Shown piece after piece: positions 17,422 to 26,868 of a stretch of DNA of 52,590 nucleotides. How positions within the stretch are numbered: the stretch's first letter is position 1; each line of letters begins with the position of its first letter. The position numbers were made by a program, and so were the translations under genes. This DNA comes from Planctomycetia bacterium (GTDB lineage Bacteria > Planctomycetota > Planctomycetia > Pirellulales > UBA1268): contig JAIOPD010000119.1 of assembly GCA_021414115.1 (NCBI GenBank), positions 1 through 52,590 on the forward strand, written 5' to 3'. The notes under the pieces are model-generated. The model saw only the letters and a list, made by a program, of their open reading frames with translations. It did not search any database and was not told the origin of the DNA.

Positions 17422-18711
17422 TCAGAGTCTCCATGGTTCACGCAGCGCCTCGGACCGCAGCCGGTTGGCCTCGTCGTCGTTCACGAATCGCCACGACCCG
17501 GTGTCGAGTTTCACCGGCCTGCCGAGAAACAGGGCGATGTTGGCCGCGTGACAGGCGATGTGGGCGTTGCAGGCCGCGTCGGCGTTGCCCTTGGGCTTGC
17601 CCCTCGTCTTCACGCAGTCGAGGAAGTCGCGCACGTGGAACGTGGCCGGATAGCCGCCGATCTCCTCGACCTTTCTGCCAGCCATGAGTTCGGGCGAGCT
17701 GAGCACGATCTTGCCGCTGTCGCCCGCCTCGACCCAGCCGGTCTCGCCTTCGAACCGCACGGGACAGGAGCCGAGGGGGATCCATCCCTTTTCGCGGAAC
17801 ACCAGTTCGGTGCCGTCGGCATAGCGGCAGACGAGCTGGCCGTCGACCGGCGGTGCGTAGTCGACCGGCGGTGGGCAGTCGTCGACCGCCCACTGGCAGA
17901 GGTCGACGCAGTGCGAGCCCCACTCCAGCACGCCGCCACCCACGAGCCCGCCCCCCTTCTCGAAGTTGAAGCCGTCGCCGAGGGTCTTCGCGTGGAACGG
18001 CCGCCAGGCGGCGGGTCCGAGATACATGTCCCAGTCGGCCACGGCCGGATCGGGGGTCGGGTCTTCCGGCAGCCAGCCACTGGTCGCAGCCCGCATCCCG
18101 GCGGGGTGTGCGTAGATCCGCTTCACCGGCCCGAGACGGCCCGTCCGCGCCAGTTCACAGGCGAACGCGAAGTGCGGCAGGTTTCGCCGCTGCGTGCCCG
18201 CCTGGAAGACGGTGCCGCAGCGGCGCATGGTGTCGCGGAGCATGAGGCTCTCGGCGATGTTCTTCGTGCAGGGCTTCTCGCAGTAGATGTCCTTGCCCGC
18301 CTTGGCGGCGAGCATCGCCATCAGGCCGTGCCAGTTGGGGCCGGTGGCGATCAGCACGGCGTCGATGTCGGCTTGATCGAGCAGTTCGCGGTGGTTGCGA
18401 TACATGCGACAGTCGGCCGTGCCATGGTGCTTGTCGACGATCCCCTTCACGGCGGAGCGGCGGCCCTCCTTGACGTCGCAGATGGCCGTGAACTGCACGT
18501 CGGGCTGCTGGAGGAAGCAGCCAAGGTCGTATTCACCGCGGCGGCCGATGCCGATGCCGCCGACACGGATCCGCTCGCTCGGCGGCACCACCCCGTCGAG
18601 GCCAAGGGCCGAAGAGGGAATCACGACGGGGGCGACTGCTGCGGCGGCGCCCGTGGCCAACCCGCGCCCGAGAAACGCCCGGCGTCGCATCCGGCTGCTC
18701 GAAGCCTGCAT
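17422..18711 (-). CDS. Tat-exported Gfo/Idh/MocA-family oxidoreductase
   Basis: 429 residues. A twin-arginine signal (RMRRRAFLGRGLATGAAAAV) precedes the NAD(P)-binding fold IRVGGIGIGRRGEYDLGC at about residue 50. EKPCTKNIAESLML carries the family's EKP motif whose lysine is catalytic. The C-terminal substrate domain includes GGGVLEWGSHCVDLCQW. The planctomycete secreted subgroup acts on sugars or glycoside derivatives; the substrate is unknown. The ATG at 18711 is preceded by GGAGG at a good distance; a longer open frame to 18747 is less likely. It forms a tight pair with the HEAT-repeat gene and follows the Fae-like gene by 86 bases. Confidence 0.9.
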   Translation of the reverse strand: MQASSSRMRRRAFLGRGLATGAAAAVAPVVIPSSALGLDGVVPPSERIRVGGIGIGRRGEYDLGCFLQQPDVQFTAICDVKEGRRSAVKGIVDKHHGTADCRMYRNHRELLDQADIDAVLIATGPNWHGLMAMLAAKAGKDIYCEKPCTKNIAESLMLRDTMRRCGTVFQAGTQRRNLPHFAFACELARTGRLGPVKRIYAHPAGMRAATSGWLPEDPTPDPAVADWDMYLGPAAWRPFHAKTLGDGFNFEKGGGLVGGGVLEWGSHCVDLCQWAVDDCPPPVDYAPPVDGQLVCRYADGTELVFREKGWIPLGSCPVRFEGETGWVEAGDSGKIVLSSPELMAGRKVEEIGGYPATFHVRDFLDCVKTRGKPKGNADAACNAHIACHAANIALFLGRPVKLDTGSWRFVNDDEANRLRSEALREPWRL

Positions 18712-18797
18712 GAATCCCTCCGACAACAATGGCCCTGTGCCCAGCAATCCCTTCGGAAAGAGTATCCCCTCGCCCGCGGTCGCCGCAAATCGGCAGA

Positions 18798-19379
18798 TCA
18801 GAGCTGGCCGTCGACGGCCAGCTGATGGAAATAGTGCGGCACCTTCGCCTGATTGGCGAGCAGCCAGTCGATCGTCGGCTCGTGCCGCATCGCCTTGCCG
18901 ATCGCCTTGGCCGTGGCCTCGCGGTTGGTGCGAAAGAGAATCTCAGGGTCGTACTCGGCATCAACGATCGACGGATCGAGCCAGACGGAGACGATGATCC
19001 CGAGGTCGTTGGCCTTCCGCTTCGGAATGTCGCCGGCCCGCACCGCGTCGAGCACGCCGTGGGCGATCGCCGCCTGAACCGTGCCCATGAGAATGTTCGT
19101 GTACTTCTCGCTCTTGACGGTGACCTTGCTCACCATGAGCGTGGCCGGCCGCACCTGCACGTCGGAGTTGAGGATGGCAAACACCCGCGAGTGCCCCTTG
19201 GTCTGGTCACCGAGGAGGTTGGCCATCGCATAGCCGACCGGCCCGTCGAGTTCGCCGATCACCACCTCCGGCTCGGCGGCGCTCCAGGCAGCCTCGTCCT
19301 CGACGAGCGCCTCGCCGGTTCGCATCACGACCCTGCCCCTGGACACCGGCGCACGGCGGACGGGTTTCTTCCTGGCCAT
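18798..19379 (-). CDS. Formaldehyde-activating enzyme (Fae) homologue lacking the conserved histidine
   Basis: 193 residues. Fae condenses formaldehyde with tetrahydromethanopterin. The fold signature is clear: GEALVEDE at residues 22-29, VVIGELDGPVGYAMANLL, NQTKGH-like DQTKGHSRVFAIL, PATLMVSKVTVKSEKY, MGTVQAAIAHGVLDAV and NREATAKAIGKAM. However, the segment that in canonical Fae reads GEALVGDGNEVAHIDLIIG is GEALV...SAAEPEVVIG here, so the active-site histidine is replaced (Glu36 in the simplest alignment) and no other histidine is near. A tail, TIDWLLANQAKVPHYFHQLA, extends beyond canonical Fae. The second of two adjacent ATGs (19379) fits the AAGGAG site best. It probably has another role or a different carbonyl substrate. 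It lies between DUF1501 and Gfo/Idh/MocA genes. Confidence 0.85.
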   Translation of the reverse strand: MARKKPVRRAPVSRGRVVMRTGEALVEDEAAWSAAEPEVVIGELDGPVGYAMANLLGDQTKGHSRVFAILNSDVQVRPATLMVSKVTVKSEKYTNILMGTVQAAIAHGVLDAVRAGDIPKRKANDLGIIVSVWLDPSIVDAEYDPEILFRTNREATAKAIGKAMRHEPTIDWLLANQAKVPHYFHQLAVDGQL

Positions 19380-19511
19380 CATGTCTCCTTCTTGGAAAGC
19401 CGTCAGGCCCGACAGACGCCGCTCGTCTGCGGGCCACAAGGGTAAAAATGATACCGGATTGGTTCGGCGCGGGTGGCGGAGCTCCTCCGACACCTCTCGC
19501 GACGCGGTTGC

Positions 19512-20933
19512 TCAGGCGAGGATGTCGGTGAGCACATTGGCTCCTTCGACACCGGTGAGCTTGGCGTCGAGACCCTGGAACTTCACGGTAAAGGCGTCGT
19601 GGCGGATGCCGAGTTGATTGAGCATCGTGGCGTGGAGGTCGTGGACGGTGCAGACCTTTTCCACGGCCGCATAGCCGAGGTCGTCCGTCGAGCCGTAGAC
19701 GAGGCCTCCTTTGATGCCGCCGCCGGCCAGCCACACACTCATCGCTTTATTGTGGTGGTCGCGGCCGCTGCCCCCCTGCGACATCGGCGTGCGGCCAAAC
19801 TCACCCGCCCACACGATGAGGGTGTTGTCGAGCATGCCGCGGTTCTTGAGATCCGTGATCAAGGCCATGCAGGCCCGGTCGATCTCCTGGGCCTTGTAGG
19901 TGATGCCTTCCTTGACGCCACCATGGTGGTCCCAGTCCTTGTGGTAGAGCTGGATGAATCGCACGCCTCGCTCGGCCAGCCGGCGGGCCAGAAGGCAGTT
20001 GGAGGCGAACGAGCCGTCGCCCGGCCGACAGCCGTAGAGGTCGAGCGTCTGCGGACTCTCTGCAGCCATGTCCATCAGGCCCGGAACGCTCGCCTGCATG
20101 GCGAAGGCCATTTCATACTGAGCGATCCGCGTGGCGATCTCCGGGTCGCCGGTGAGGGCGTCGTGCTGGGCGTTGAGCGCGTTGATCGCGGCGATATCGA
20201 GCCCCTGGCGGTCGCGGGTCATGCCTGCGGGATTGCCGAGGTAGAGCACCGGGTCGCCCTTGCCGCGGAGCTGCACGCCCTGGTAGCGGCTCGGCAGGAA
20301 ACCGCTCGACCATTGGCGGGCGGCAATCGGCTGGTTCTGGCCCCCCTTCCCCAGCGACGTGAGCACCACGAAGCCGGGCAGGTCGGCCGACTCGCTACCG
20401 AGGCCGTAGGTGACCCACGAGCCCATGCTCGGCCGGCCGGCGATCTGCGAGCCCGTGTTCATGAACATGTGGGCCGGATCGTGGTTGATCGCGTCGGTCG
20501 TCATCGACCGGATCAGGCAGATGTCACCGAGCACGGAGCCGATCTGCGGAAAGAGCTCGCAGAGGTGCGTGCCATTCGGCCCCATCGGCTTGAAGGCATG
20601 CTGCGGCCCGAAGCAGACGAGCTTCTGCCCCTGGAGCTGCGCCAGCTGCTGGCCCTTCGTCATGCTCTCGGGCATCGGCTGGCCGTCGAGCTCGGCGAGC
20701 TTCGGCTTGTGGTCGAATGTCTCGAGGTGCGAGGGCCCGCCGGCCATCGTCAGCCAGATCACCCGCTTGGCCCGCTGCGGCAACGGCGGCGGGGCGAGCA
20801 CACCGCGAAGCGGCGCGGCCGATGCCGGCTGCGGGCACGCGAGCGAAGCCAGAGCGACCGCACCGACTCCCTGGGCTGTCTTGCCCAGGAACGCACGGCG
20901 AGCGATGGCGTGGCGGAGTTGCTCCGCAGTCAT
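19512..20933 (-). CDS. DUF1501 secreted protein (sulfatase-fold family)
   Basis: 473 residues. The N-terminal RRAFLGKTAQGVGAVALASL is a Tat-type signal. The body shows the DUF1501 pattern: AKRVIWLTMAGGPSHLETFD near residue 57, LIRSMTTDAINHDPAHMFMN, GFVVLTSLGKGGQ, and near the end [20 protein letters not shown] followed by DHHNKAMSVWLAGGGIKGG. The family belongs to the alkaline-phosphatase/sulfatase superfamily and in planctomycetes nearly always follows a PSCyt1/DUF1549/DUF1553 gene, as here, with a 3-base gap. The molecular activity is unproven. Confidence 0.93.
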   Translation of the reverse strand: MTAEQLRHAIARRAFLGKTAQGVGAVALASLACPQPASAAPLRGVLAPPPLPQRAKRVIWLTMAGGPSHLETFDHKPKLAELDGQPMPESMTKGQQLAQLQGQKLVCFGPQHAFKPMGPNGTHLCELFPQIGSVLGDICLIRSMTTDAINHDPAHMFMNTGSQIAGRPSMGSWVTYGLGSESADLPGFVVLTSLGKGGQNQPIAARQWSSGFLPSRYQGVQLRGKGDPVLYLGNPAGMTRDRQGLDIAAINALNAQHDALTGDPEIATRIAQYEMAFAMQASVPGLMDMAAESPQTLDLYGCRPGDGSFASNCLLARRLAERGVRFIQLYHKDWDHHGGVKEGITYKAQEIDRACMALITDLKNRGMLDNTLIVWAGEFGRTPMSQGGSGRDHHNKAMSVWLAGGGIKGGLVYGSTDDLGYAAVEKVCTVHDLHATMLNQLGIRHDAFTVKFQGLDAKLTGVEGANVLTDILA

Positions 20934-20936
20934 GGA

Positions 20937-23486
20937 TCAGTTCCTCGTGATGGTTTCGTGGAGGTTCAGAAGCACGCGGGCCACGTGGGTCCAGGCAGCC
21001 AGCTCTGCGGCATCAACCCCGGCCGCGGCGGGTGCGAAGCCCACCTTCACCAGCGATTCGGCGGCGGCCCGATCGGCCTGGTAGGCGGGGAGGTGCTGAC
21101 GGTAGAGCGGCATCACCGTCTCCAGTTCCTCGACCCGTGGCAGCCGCTGGAGCACCTGCCGCCAGGCCCAGGCGATCCTCTCCTCCGCCGTGCTGCCCCC
21201 TTCCTTGATGATCCGCGCGGCAAACACCCGCGAGGTCTCGACGTAGCTGGGGTCGTTCAGGAGGGCGAGGGCCTGCTGCGGGATGTTGGAGCGTGTCCGC
21301 TCCGCGCAGCATTCCTCACGGCTTGGCGCGTCGAAGGCGAGCATGCTCGGATGGAGGAACGACCGCTGCCACCACGTGTAGAGACCGCGGCGATACTGCT
21401 TCTCTGCCGTGTCGGCAGGGTAGGTCCGCGCCGGAAAGTTGAGGTTCTCCCAGTAGCCGTCGGGCTGATAGGGCTTCACGCTCGGGCCGCCGATCGTGCG
21501 GACGAGCAGGCCCGACGTGGCGAGCGCCGCGTCGCGGACCAGCTCGGCATCGACCCGCCAGGCCGACTGCCGGGCCAGTTCGCGGTTGGCCGGATCGGCA
21601 GCGATTGCGGCGGCCGGGGCGACCGACGATTGCTTGTAGGTGGCGCTCGTCACGATCGTGCGGACCATGTGCTTCATGTCCCACTTCGAGTCCATGAACT
21701 CACAGGCCAGCCAGTCGAGCAGGTCGGGATGCACCGGGGGCTCGCCCTGGGCGCCAAGGTCGTCGAGCACCCGCGAGAGCCCCGTGCCGAAGAACTGCTT
21801 CCAGAGCCGGTTCATCACCACCCGCGCCGTGAGCGGGTGGTCGCGGGAGACGATCCACTGGGCGAGATCGAGCCGATTCGGCTCACGTCCCGCGATCGCA
21901 GCCGCCGGCAGGTAGCCGGGAAACGCCGGCTTGATCACCTCACCGCTCTCGTCCATCCAGTTGCCACGGGGCAGGATGCGGACGACGCTCGGCGCCGGCT
22001 TCTTCACCGTCACCAGACATTTTGTGAGCGAGCCATAGAAATCGTTGCGGTCCTTCTCGGCCTTGGCGAACGCGTCTTGCTCACCGCGGAAGAGCTGCGG
22101 CGAGACCACCGTGCGAAAATACTTCTGGATCGCTTCGCGCTCGTTGCCGTTGCGAGTGGCAAACTCCTTCTTCAGAGTAGCCGCCACCTGCGTGGCCGTC
22201 TTCTTCTCGGCATCCGTGGCCTTCGTGTCGGGCCTCAGTTCGGGCAGCGTCACGTCATAGGCCGTGATGTCGTGCTCCCACTGCTTCTGGGCCGCGTCGA
22301 GCTGGGGCACGACGGCGCCGAGCTTCTGCTTTGCGGCGGCAAGTACCGCGTCGAGGTCGGCGAGCCTCTTCAGCTCCTCCGGCGGTGCCACCACCATGCC
22401 GTCCTCCCGCTTGCCGATGGCCCGCTCCTCGACGTCGGCAAAGAAGGCGCCGAGCGCGTAAAAGTCGCGCATCGTGATCGGATCGAACTTGTGGTCGTGG
22501 CAGCCGGCGCAGCCGATGGTCTGGCCGAGCCACACGGCGCCCACGGCCCGCACGCGGTCGGTGAGCATCCGCGCCTCGTAGTCCTTCGGCTGGGCTCCCC
22601 CTTCTTCCGTCGTGAGGAGCAGCCGGTTGAACGCCGAGGCAATCCGTGTCTCCTGGTTCGCGTCGGGCACAAGGTCGCCGGCGAGCTGCTCGATCGTGAA
22701 CCTGTCGAATGGCTTGTTGTCGTTGAAAGCCCGGATCACGTAGTCGCGGTAGGGCCAGATGTTCCGCGGGTTATCGCTGTGGTAGCCGATCGTGTCGGCG
22801 AACCGCACGACGTCGAGCCAGCCGATCGCCATCCGCTCGCCGTAGTGCGGACTGGCGAGCAGTTGATCCACGAGCTTCTCATAGGCGTCCGGCGACGGAT
22901 CGTTGACGAAGGCCTCGACGTCTTCAGGCGTCGGCGGCAACCCCGTCAGGTCGAACGCGAGCCGGCGAATGAGCGTGCGGCGGTCGGCCTCTGCGGAAGG
23001 CTTCAGGCCGAGCGTCGCGAGCCTGGCACCGACAAGATGGTCGATCGCCTTCGTGCCGGCCGGCACCGTCGCCTTCACCGGAGGCTCATAGGCCCAATGC
23101 TTCTGGTAGACGGCGCCTTCGGCGATCCAGCGAGCAAGCAGGGCCTGCTGCTTCGCGTCGAGCTTCTTGTGCGACTCCGGCGGCGGCATCACGAGGTCGG
23201 GATCCGTCGAGTAGATTCGCTCCACGAGCGAACTCTCGGCCGCCTTGCCCGGCACGATGGCGCCGGAGGCCACGGCCTCGTCGCGGACGTCGAGCCGCAG
23301 GTCGGCCTGCCGGTGGCTCGAGTCGGGGCCATGGCAGTGAAAGCAGTTGTCCGACAACAGCGGCCGGATGTCGCGGTTGAACTGGATCGCGGCGGTATTT
23401 TCGGCCGCTGCGGCAGGCGCCGCGAGGCAAAGCGCCAGCACGCATTCACGCCAAGCACCTTGCGCACGGACAAAGCTGGGCACCAT
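20937..23486 (-). CDS. Planctomycete cytochrome c (PSCyt1)/DUF1549/DUF1553 protein
   Basis: 849 residues, exported. After a signal peptide (cleavage near APAAAAEN) comes the planctomycete cytochrome domain with haem motif CFHCH at residues 48-52 and its VMPPP methionine ligand region. DUF1549 follows (RRLAFDLTGLPPTPEDVEAF; GWLDVVRFADTIGYHSDN), including a second CxxCH, CAGCHDHKFDP. DUF1553 covers the C-terminal part (NRLWKQFFGTGLSRVLDDLG; QALALLNDPSYVETSRVFA). Such proteins are thought to pass electrons or act with exported carbohydrate-degrading machinery. First gene of a likely unit with DUF1501 and perhaps the Fae-like, Gfo/Idh/MocA and HEAT-repeat genes. Confidence 0.94.
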   Translation of the reverse strand: MVPSFVRAQGAWRECVLALCLAAPAAAAENTAAIQFNRDIRPLLSDNCFHCHGPDSSHRQADLRLDVRDEAVASGAIVPGKAAESSLVERIYSTDPDLVMPPPESHKKLDAKQQALLARWIAEGAVYQKHWAYEPPVKATVPAGTKAIDHLVGARLATLGLKPSAEADRRTLIRRLAFDLTGLPPTPEDVEAFVNDPSPDAYEKLVDQLLASPHYGERMAIGWLDVVRFADTIGYHSDNPRNIWPYRDYVIRAFNDNKPFDRFTIEQLAGDLVPDANQETRIASAFNRLLLTTEEGGAQPKDYEARMLTDRVRAVGAVWLGQTIGCAGCHDHKFDPITMRDFYALGAFFADVEERAIGKREDGMVVAPPEELKRLADLDAVLAAAKQKLGAVVPQLDAAQKQWEHDITAYDVTLPELRPDTKATDAEKKTATQVAATLKKEFATRNGNEREAIQKYFRTVVSPQLFRGEQDAFAKAEKDRNDFYGSLTKCLVTVKKPAPSVVRILPRGNWMDESGEVIKPAFPGYLPAAAIAGREPNRLDLAQWIVSRDHPLTARVVMNRLWKQFFGTGLSRVLDDLGAQGEPPVHPDLLDWLACEFMDSKWDMKHMVRTIVTSATYKQSSVAPAAAIAADPANRELARQSAWRVDAELVRDAALATSGLLVRTIGGPSVKPYQPDGYWENLNFPARTYPADTAEKQYRRGLYTWWQRSFLHPSMLAFDAPSREECCAERTRSNIPQQALALLNDPSYVETSRVFAARIIKEGGSTAEERIAWAWRQVLQRLPRVEELETVMPLYRQHLPAYQADRAAAESLVKVGFAPAAAGVDAAELAAWTHVARVLLNLHETITRN

Positions 23487-23722
23487 TGGATCACTCCTCT
23501 GGAAAACACCCGCTTCGCCGTCAGGCAGTCTTATTTATGGCCTGACGCGGACCCCGCAGGGTCGATCGGCGGAACCTCACCAAAGTATATCGTCGAAAAC
23601 CGTCATGGGAGCCCAGGAAACCACCCTCTCAGGACAAAAGCCTTGGCATTTTCTTCTCCCGTGAGTGGGCAACCATGCCGAGAGCCAAGGCGTCGCTCCA
23701 TGCTGCCCACGTTGTATGGCCG
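23487..23722. other. Intergenic region upstream of the PSCyt1 gene, with possible -10 box
   Basis: 236 bases without a gene. On the minus strand TATACT occurs at 23584-23589, about 100 bases before the PSCyt1 start; no good -35 lies 15-18 bases upstream. Bases 23521-23532 contain an AT-rich patch (TCTTATTTATGG) between inverted GTCAGGC and GCCTGAC arms at 23520-23545, which could form a hairpin in the leader. Confidence 0.35.
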
Positions 23723-26700
23723 TCACTGGGCCTTGAGCGTTTCGAGCCAGGCGACGAGATCGACGAGCTCCTGCACGGAAATCGCGGCAGCCAGGTCGGC
23801 CGGCATGAGCGAGACGGGCTGCTTCACCAGCTCGTCGATCTCCCCGGCGGGGGTCGTCGTGTCGATGCCGTCGGCACCACGGATCACCACTTCCGTCGGT
23901 GACTGCGAGACGAGTAGCCCCGTCAGGCTCCGGCCGTCGTCGAGCAGGGCGGTGTAGGTCTCGTAGTTGTGGCTTATCGCCGCCGAGGGGGCGAGAATCG
24001 ACTCGTAGAGCGCCACCCGCGAGAGCTTCGCGCCGATACCGGAAAGATTCGGACCCACAGACTTGCCTTCGCTGCCGACGACATGGCACTTGGCGCAGGT
24101 GCCCGCGCCCGCAAACACGGCCTTCCCACGATTAGGATCGCCACCACTCCGTTTGGCGAGCGTGTCGATGCTGGGCAGGCTGCCGCCTCCCTTGGGCTGT
24201 GGCAGCGGCAACACGCCCTTGGCCGCCTCCTTGACCTGCGGCCACGAGCCGAGCGCGATCGCCGCGGCGGCGGCCTGCGGGAGCGTGCCGGTGAGCGAGC
24301 CGGCCTTCGCCAGTTCCACCAGCCGCTCGGCGCCGCGCTGCGAGCGGCCGAGGGCCATCACTGCGGCCGACTTCACATCGGGCCGCACCTCGGCCGCGGG
24401 AAGTAGGCCTTCCAGAAGCTCAAGCGCTCGCGGCGTGCCGGCGATGCCGACCGCGGTGAGCAGCCGGGCAGCCGTCGGCTGATCGGCATCGAGCACGGCG
24501 GCTCTGAGAGCCGTAGCATCGCCGATACCAAGCACCGTCCGTACGGCCGACGACGAGAGCTGTTCGGACGTGGCGGGATCACGGGCGAGCGTCACGAGAT
24601 CTGCCGCCCGCGACTGCAGCTTGAACCGCCCGACGAGTTCCACAAACTGCGACGTGCCCACCACAAACCCCACCGCCTCATCGATCCGCTTCGCGAGCAC
24701 AGGATCGCCTGCAGCCGCGCCGTCGAGCCGACTCACCAGCTCGGGCAAGATCACACGGAGTTTCTCATCGGCGGCAGCGAACCGGCCGACAAGCTCCCGC
24801 ACAGCGGCGGTGGTGGCCGCCTGATCCTGAAAGTCGAGCGCCCGCACGAGGGCCAGCGACTCACTCGTGGAAATCGAATCCATGCCGATCAGTTCACAGA
24901 GCATCCGCGGCGTGGCGGCAGCGCGACTGCGCCACACGACCTCCCGGCCCGTCGGCGACTTCCACCCATCGCCCACCTTGGCCAGCCAGGCGGCCAGCCT
25001 GCCTTCCCACGGGCTCGCCGTGCCGAAGCCCTGCGGGCTATCGGCTCCGATGCCGAGGGCTTCGAGTTCCCAGCGATCGCCAGCGTCGTGGGTGGCGGCC
25101 AATTCGGCCCAGAGTCGATCGGCCCGTTCGCCTGCCACTCCCCGCAGGGCGATCGCGAGCTCACGACGCACCTGCCGCGACGAATCGCCGGCCAGTTTTT
25201 CACAAAGGCCGATCACATCGCCCTTCGTGAGCCGACACATCCGCACGGCTGCCGACCGCAGCCGCTCATCGGCGTCGCCAGCCAGCCGGCCGACCCACTC
25301 CTCGGCCTTGCCCGGCAGCATGCCCGCCGCCCAGGCGAGCCGAGCGCGGAGCCGTGGGTCGGCGGCCTTGCCGAAAGCCTCAGCCAGTGCGACAGCCGCG
25401 GCCTCGGGCTCCTTCGCGAGGCGTTCGAGCGCCGTCGCCCGCGTGCTGCCGTTGGGGCTCGCGAGCGCCGCGACGGCGCCGGCCACGGTGCCAAAGTCGG
25501 CCGGCGGCACAGCCCATTTCGAGCCGACAGGGGCGATCCGATACAGCCGCCCCTTCTCGGTGTCACCCATGCCATGGCCGCCCACGCCGGGGTCGTACCA
25601 GTCGGCCACGATCAGCGAGCCGTCGGGAGCCACGCACACGTCGCTGGGGCGAAACCACTTGTCGGCCGAGCCGTCGATCACCGTCTCCGACGTGGCGGCA
25701 TAGCCCGCACGATCGGGCTTCACGTGATAGGCCCGCACGACATTGGGGCCGGCGTCGCAATGGATGAGCGAACCGTGAAACCGCTCGGGCAGAAGCTCGC
25801 CCTCGTAGACACAGATGCCGGTCGGCGATCCGGCCCCGGTCTGGAGCAGGTTGGGCACCACGCCCGGATCGTTCTGATGCCAGTGCCGCACCGGCACGTC
25901 GGCCTCGAGATTCGTCCGCGGCGCCTGCCAGCCCGCACCGGTCCGCTCGTCCACGTAGCCGTAGTTGCCGTAGTCGAGCACGGCGTTGATTCTCACGCCG
26001 CGGTTGCCGTCATCGTCGTTGTCGCTCTGCCACAGGCCGCCGAACGCATCGACCGCGACCTCGTAGTTGTTGCGGAAGTTGTGGCCGAGCACCTCGAAGT
26101 CGGTGCCGTCGGGCCGGCAGCGAAACACCATGCCCTGGCGATACGGCTTACCCGAGTCGTTCACGACGTTGCCGAACCGGTCGTGTACCGGGTTGCCCTC
26201 CTTGTCGTGCACGGCCTTGCCGGTGTTGCCAAAATTAAAGTACCAGCGGCCGTCGGGCCCGACCACGAAGGCATGCACAGAGTGATCGTGCTGCGGAATG
26301 CCGGTCTTCGTGAACAGCGACTCGCGGCGGTCGGCCTTGAGATCGCCATCGTCGTCGTGAAATACGAACACATCGGGCGCGCACGACACGATCACCTTGC
26401 GACCAGGCCCCTCGCCGATCACGCAGATGCCGAGGGCCGAATCGACGTCGCGGCCCTGATGGAAAACGGTCTGGCGGTCGGCGATGCCGTCATTGTCGGT
26501 GTCTTCCAGCACGAGGATCCGATCCCCCTCGGGCCGGGTGTTCTTTTTGCCGCGGTAGTTGAGCACCTCGCAGACCCAGATTCGCCCGCGGGCATCGACG
26601 TCGATATCGGACGGGCTCGAGAGCAGCGGCTCTTTCGCAACAAGCGACGCCGTGAGGCCGTCCGCGAGCGTGAGCGGCGCGTCGGCCGATGCACGGCCGA

Positions 26701-26749
26701 CACACACGAGAATCACAGCCAGAACAATCAGCAACCGGGGGGCACGCAT
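23723..26749 (-). CDS. PVC-type haem-binding membrane-bound dehydrogenase with HEAT repeats
   Basis: 1008 residues, exported via MRAPRLLIVLAVILVCVGRA. The N-terminal half is a six-bladed propeller like glucose/sorbosone dehydrogenases (PSDIDVDARGRIWVCEVLNY; SVHAFVVGPDGRWYFNFGNT; FRPSDVCVAPDGSLIVADWY). The middle is helical HEAT-type repeats (RLRARLAWAAGMLPG; LRSAAVRMCRLTKGD). The end is a cytochrome c domain with GTCAKCHVVG about 130 residues from the C-terminus and the MPADL ligand loop. This order matches the TIGR02604/TIGR02603 family of planctomycetes, presumed to oxidise sugars outside the cytoplasm and pass electrons to a haem. It follows the GxGYxYP gene by 119 bases on the same strand. 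Confidence 0.92.
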   Translation of the reverse strand: MRAPRLLIVLAVILVCVGRASADAPLTLADGLTASLVAKEPLLSSPSDIDVDARGRIWVCEVLNYRGKKNTRPEGDRILVLEDTDNDGIADRQTVFHQGRDVDSALGICVIGEGPGRKVIVSCAPDVFVFHDDDGDLKADRRESLFTKTGIPQHDHSVHAFVVGPDGRWYFNFGNTGKAVHDKEGNPVHDRFGNVVNDSGKPYRQGMVFRCRPDGTDFEVLGHNFRNNYEVAVDAFGGLWQSDNDDDGNRGVRINAVLDYGNYGYVDERTGAGWQAPRTNLEADVPVRHWHQNDPGVVPNLLQTGAGSPTGICVYEGELLPERFHGSLIHCDAGPNVVRAYHVKPDRAGYAATSETVIDGSADKWFRPSDVCVAPDGSLIVADWYDPGVGGHGMGDTEKGRLYRIAPVGSKWAVPPADFGTVAGAVAALASPNGSTRATALERLAKEPEAAAVALAEAFGKAADPRLRARLAWAAGMLPGKAEEWVGRLAGDADERLRSAAVRMCRLTKGDVIGLCEKLAGDSSRQVRRELAIALRGVAGERADRLWAELAATHDAGDRWELEALGIGADSPQGFGTASPWEGRLAAWLAKVGDGWKSPTGREVVWRSRAAATPRMLCELIGMDSISTSESLALVRALDFQDQAATTAAVRELVGRFAAADEKLRVILPELVSRLDGAAAGDPVLAKRIDEAVGFVVGTSQFVELVGRFKLQSRAADLVTLARDPATSEQLSSSAVRTVLGIGDATALRAAVLDADQPTAARLLTAVGIAGTPRALELLEGLLPAAEVRPDVKSAAVMALGRSQRGAERLVELAKAGSLTGTLPQAAAAAIALGSWPQVKEAAKGVLPLPQPKGGGSLPSIDTLAKRSGGDPNRGKAVFAGAGTCAKCHVVGSEGKSVGPNLSGIGAKLSRVALYESILAPSAAISHNYETYTALLDDGRSLTGLLVSQSPTEVVIRGADGIDTTTPAGEIDELVKQPVSLMPADLAAAISVQELVDLVAWLETLKAQ

Positions 26750-26868
26750 GTGGAGAAGCTCCTGAGGAATCCCCTCATGATAGCCTCGGCCTCAGCCGCG
26801 GCAGTAGTCAGCTTGCCCTTGCCGCTCCAGCCTTTGACAACACATTTCCAGGACAAGAACCGCTCGCC

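Noticed and set aside
19473-23957. Very long open frame (about 1490 codons) on the plus strand
   Set aside because: It runs antisense to the DUF1501 and PSCyt1 genes, which have clear domains. Long antisense frames are common in GC-rich DNA because stop codons are rare.
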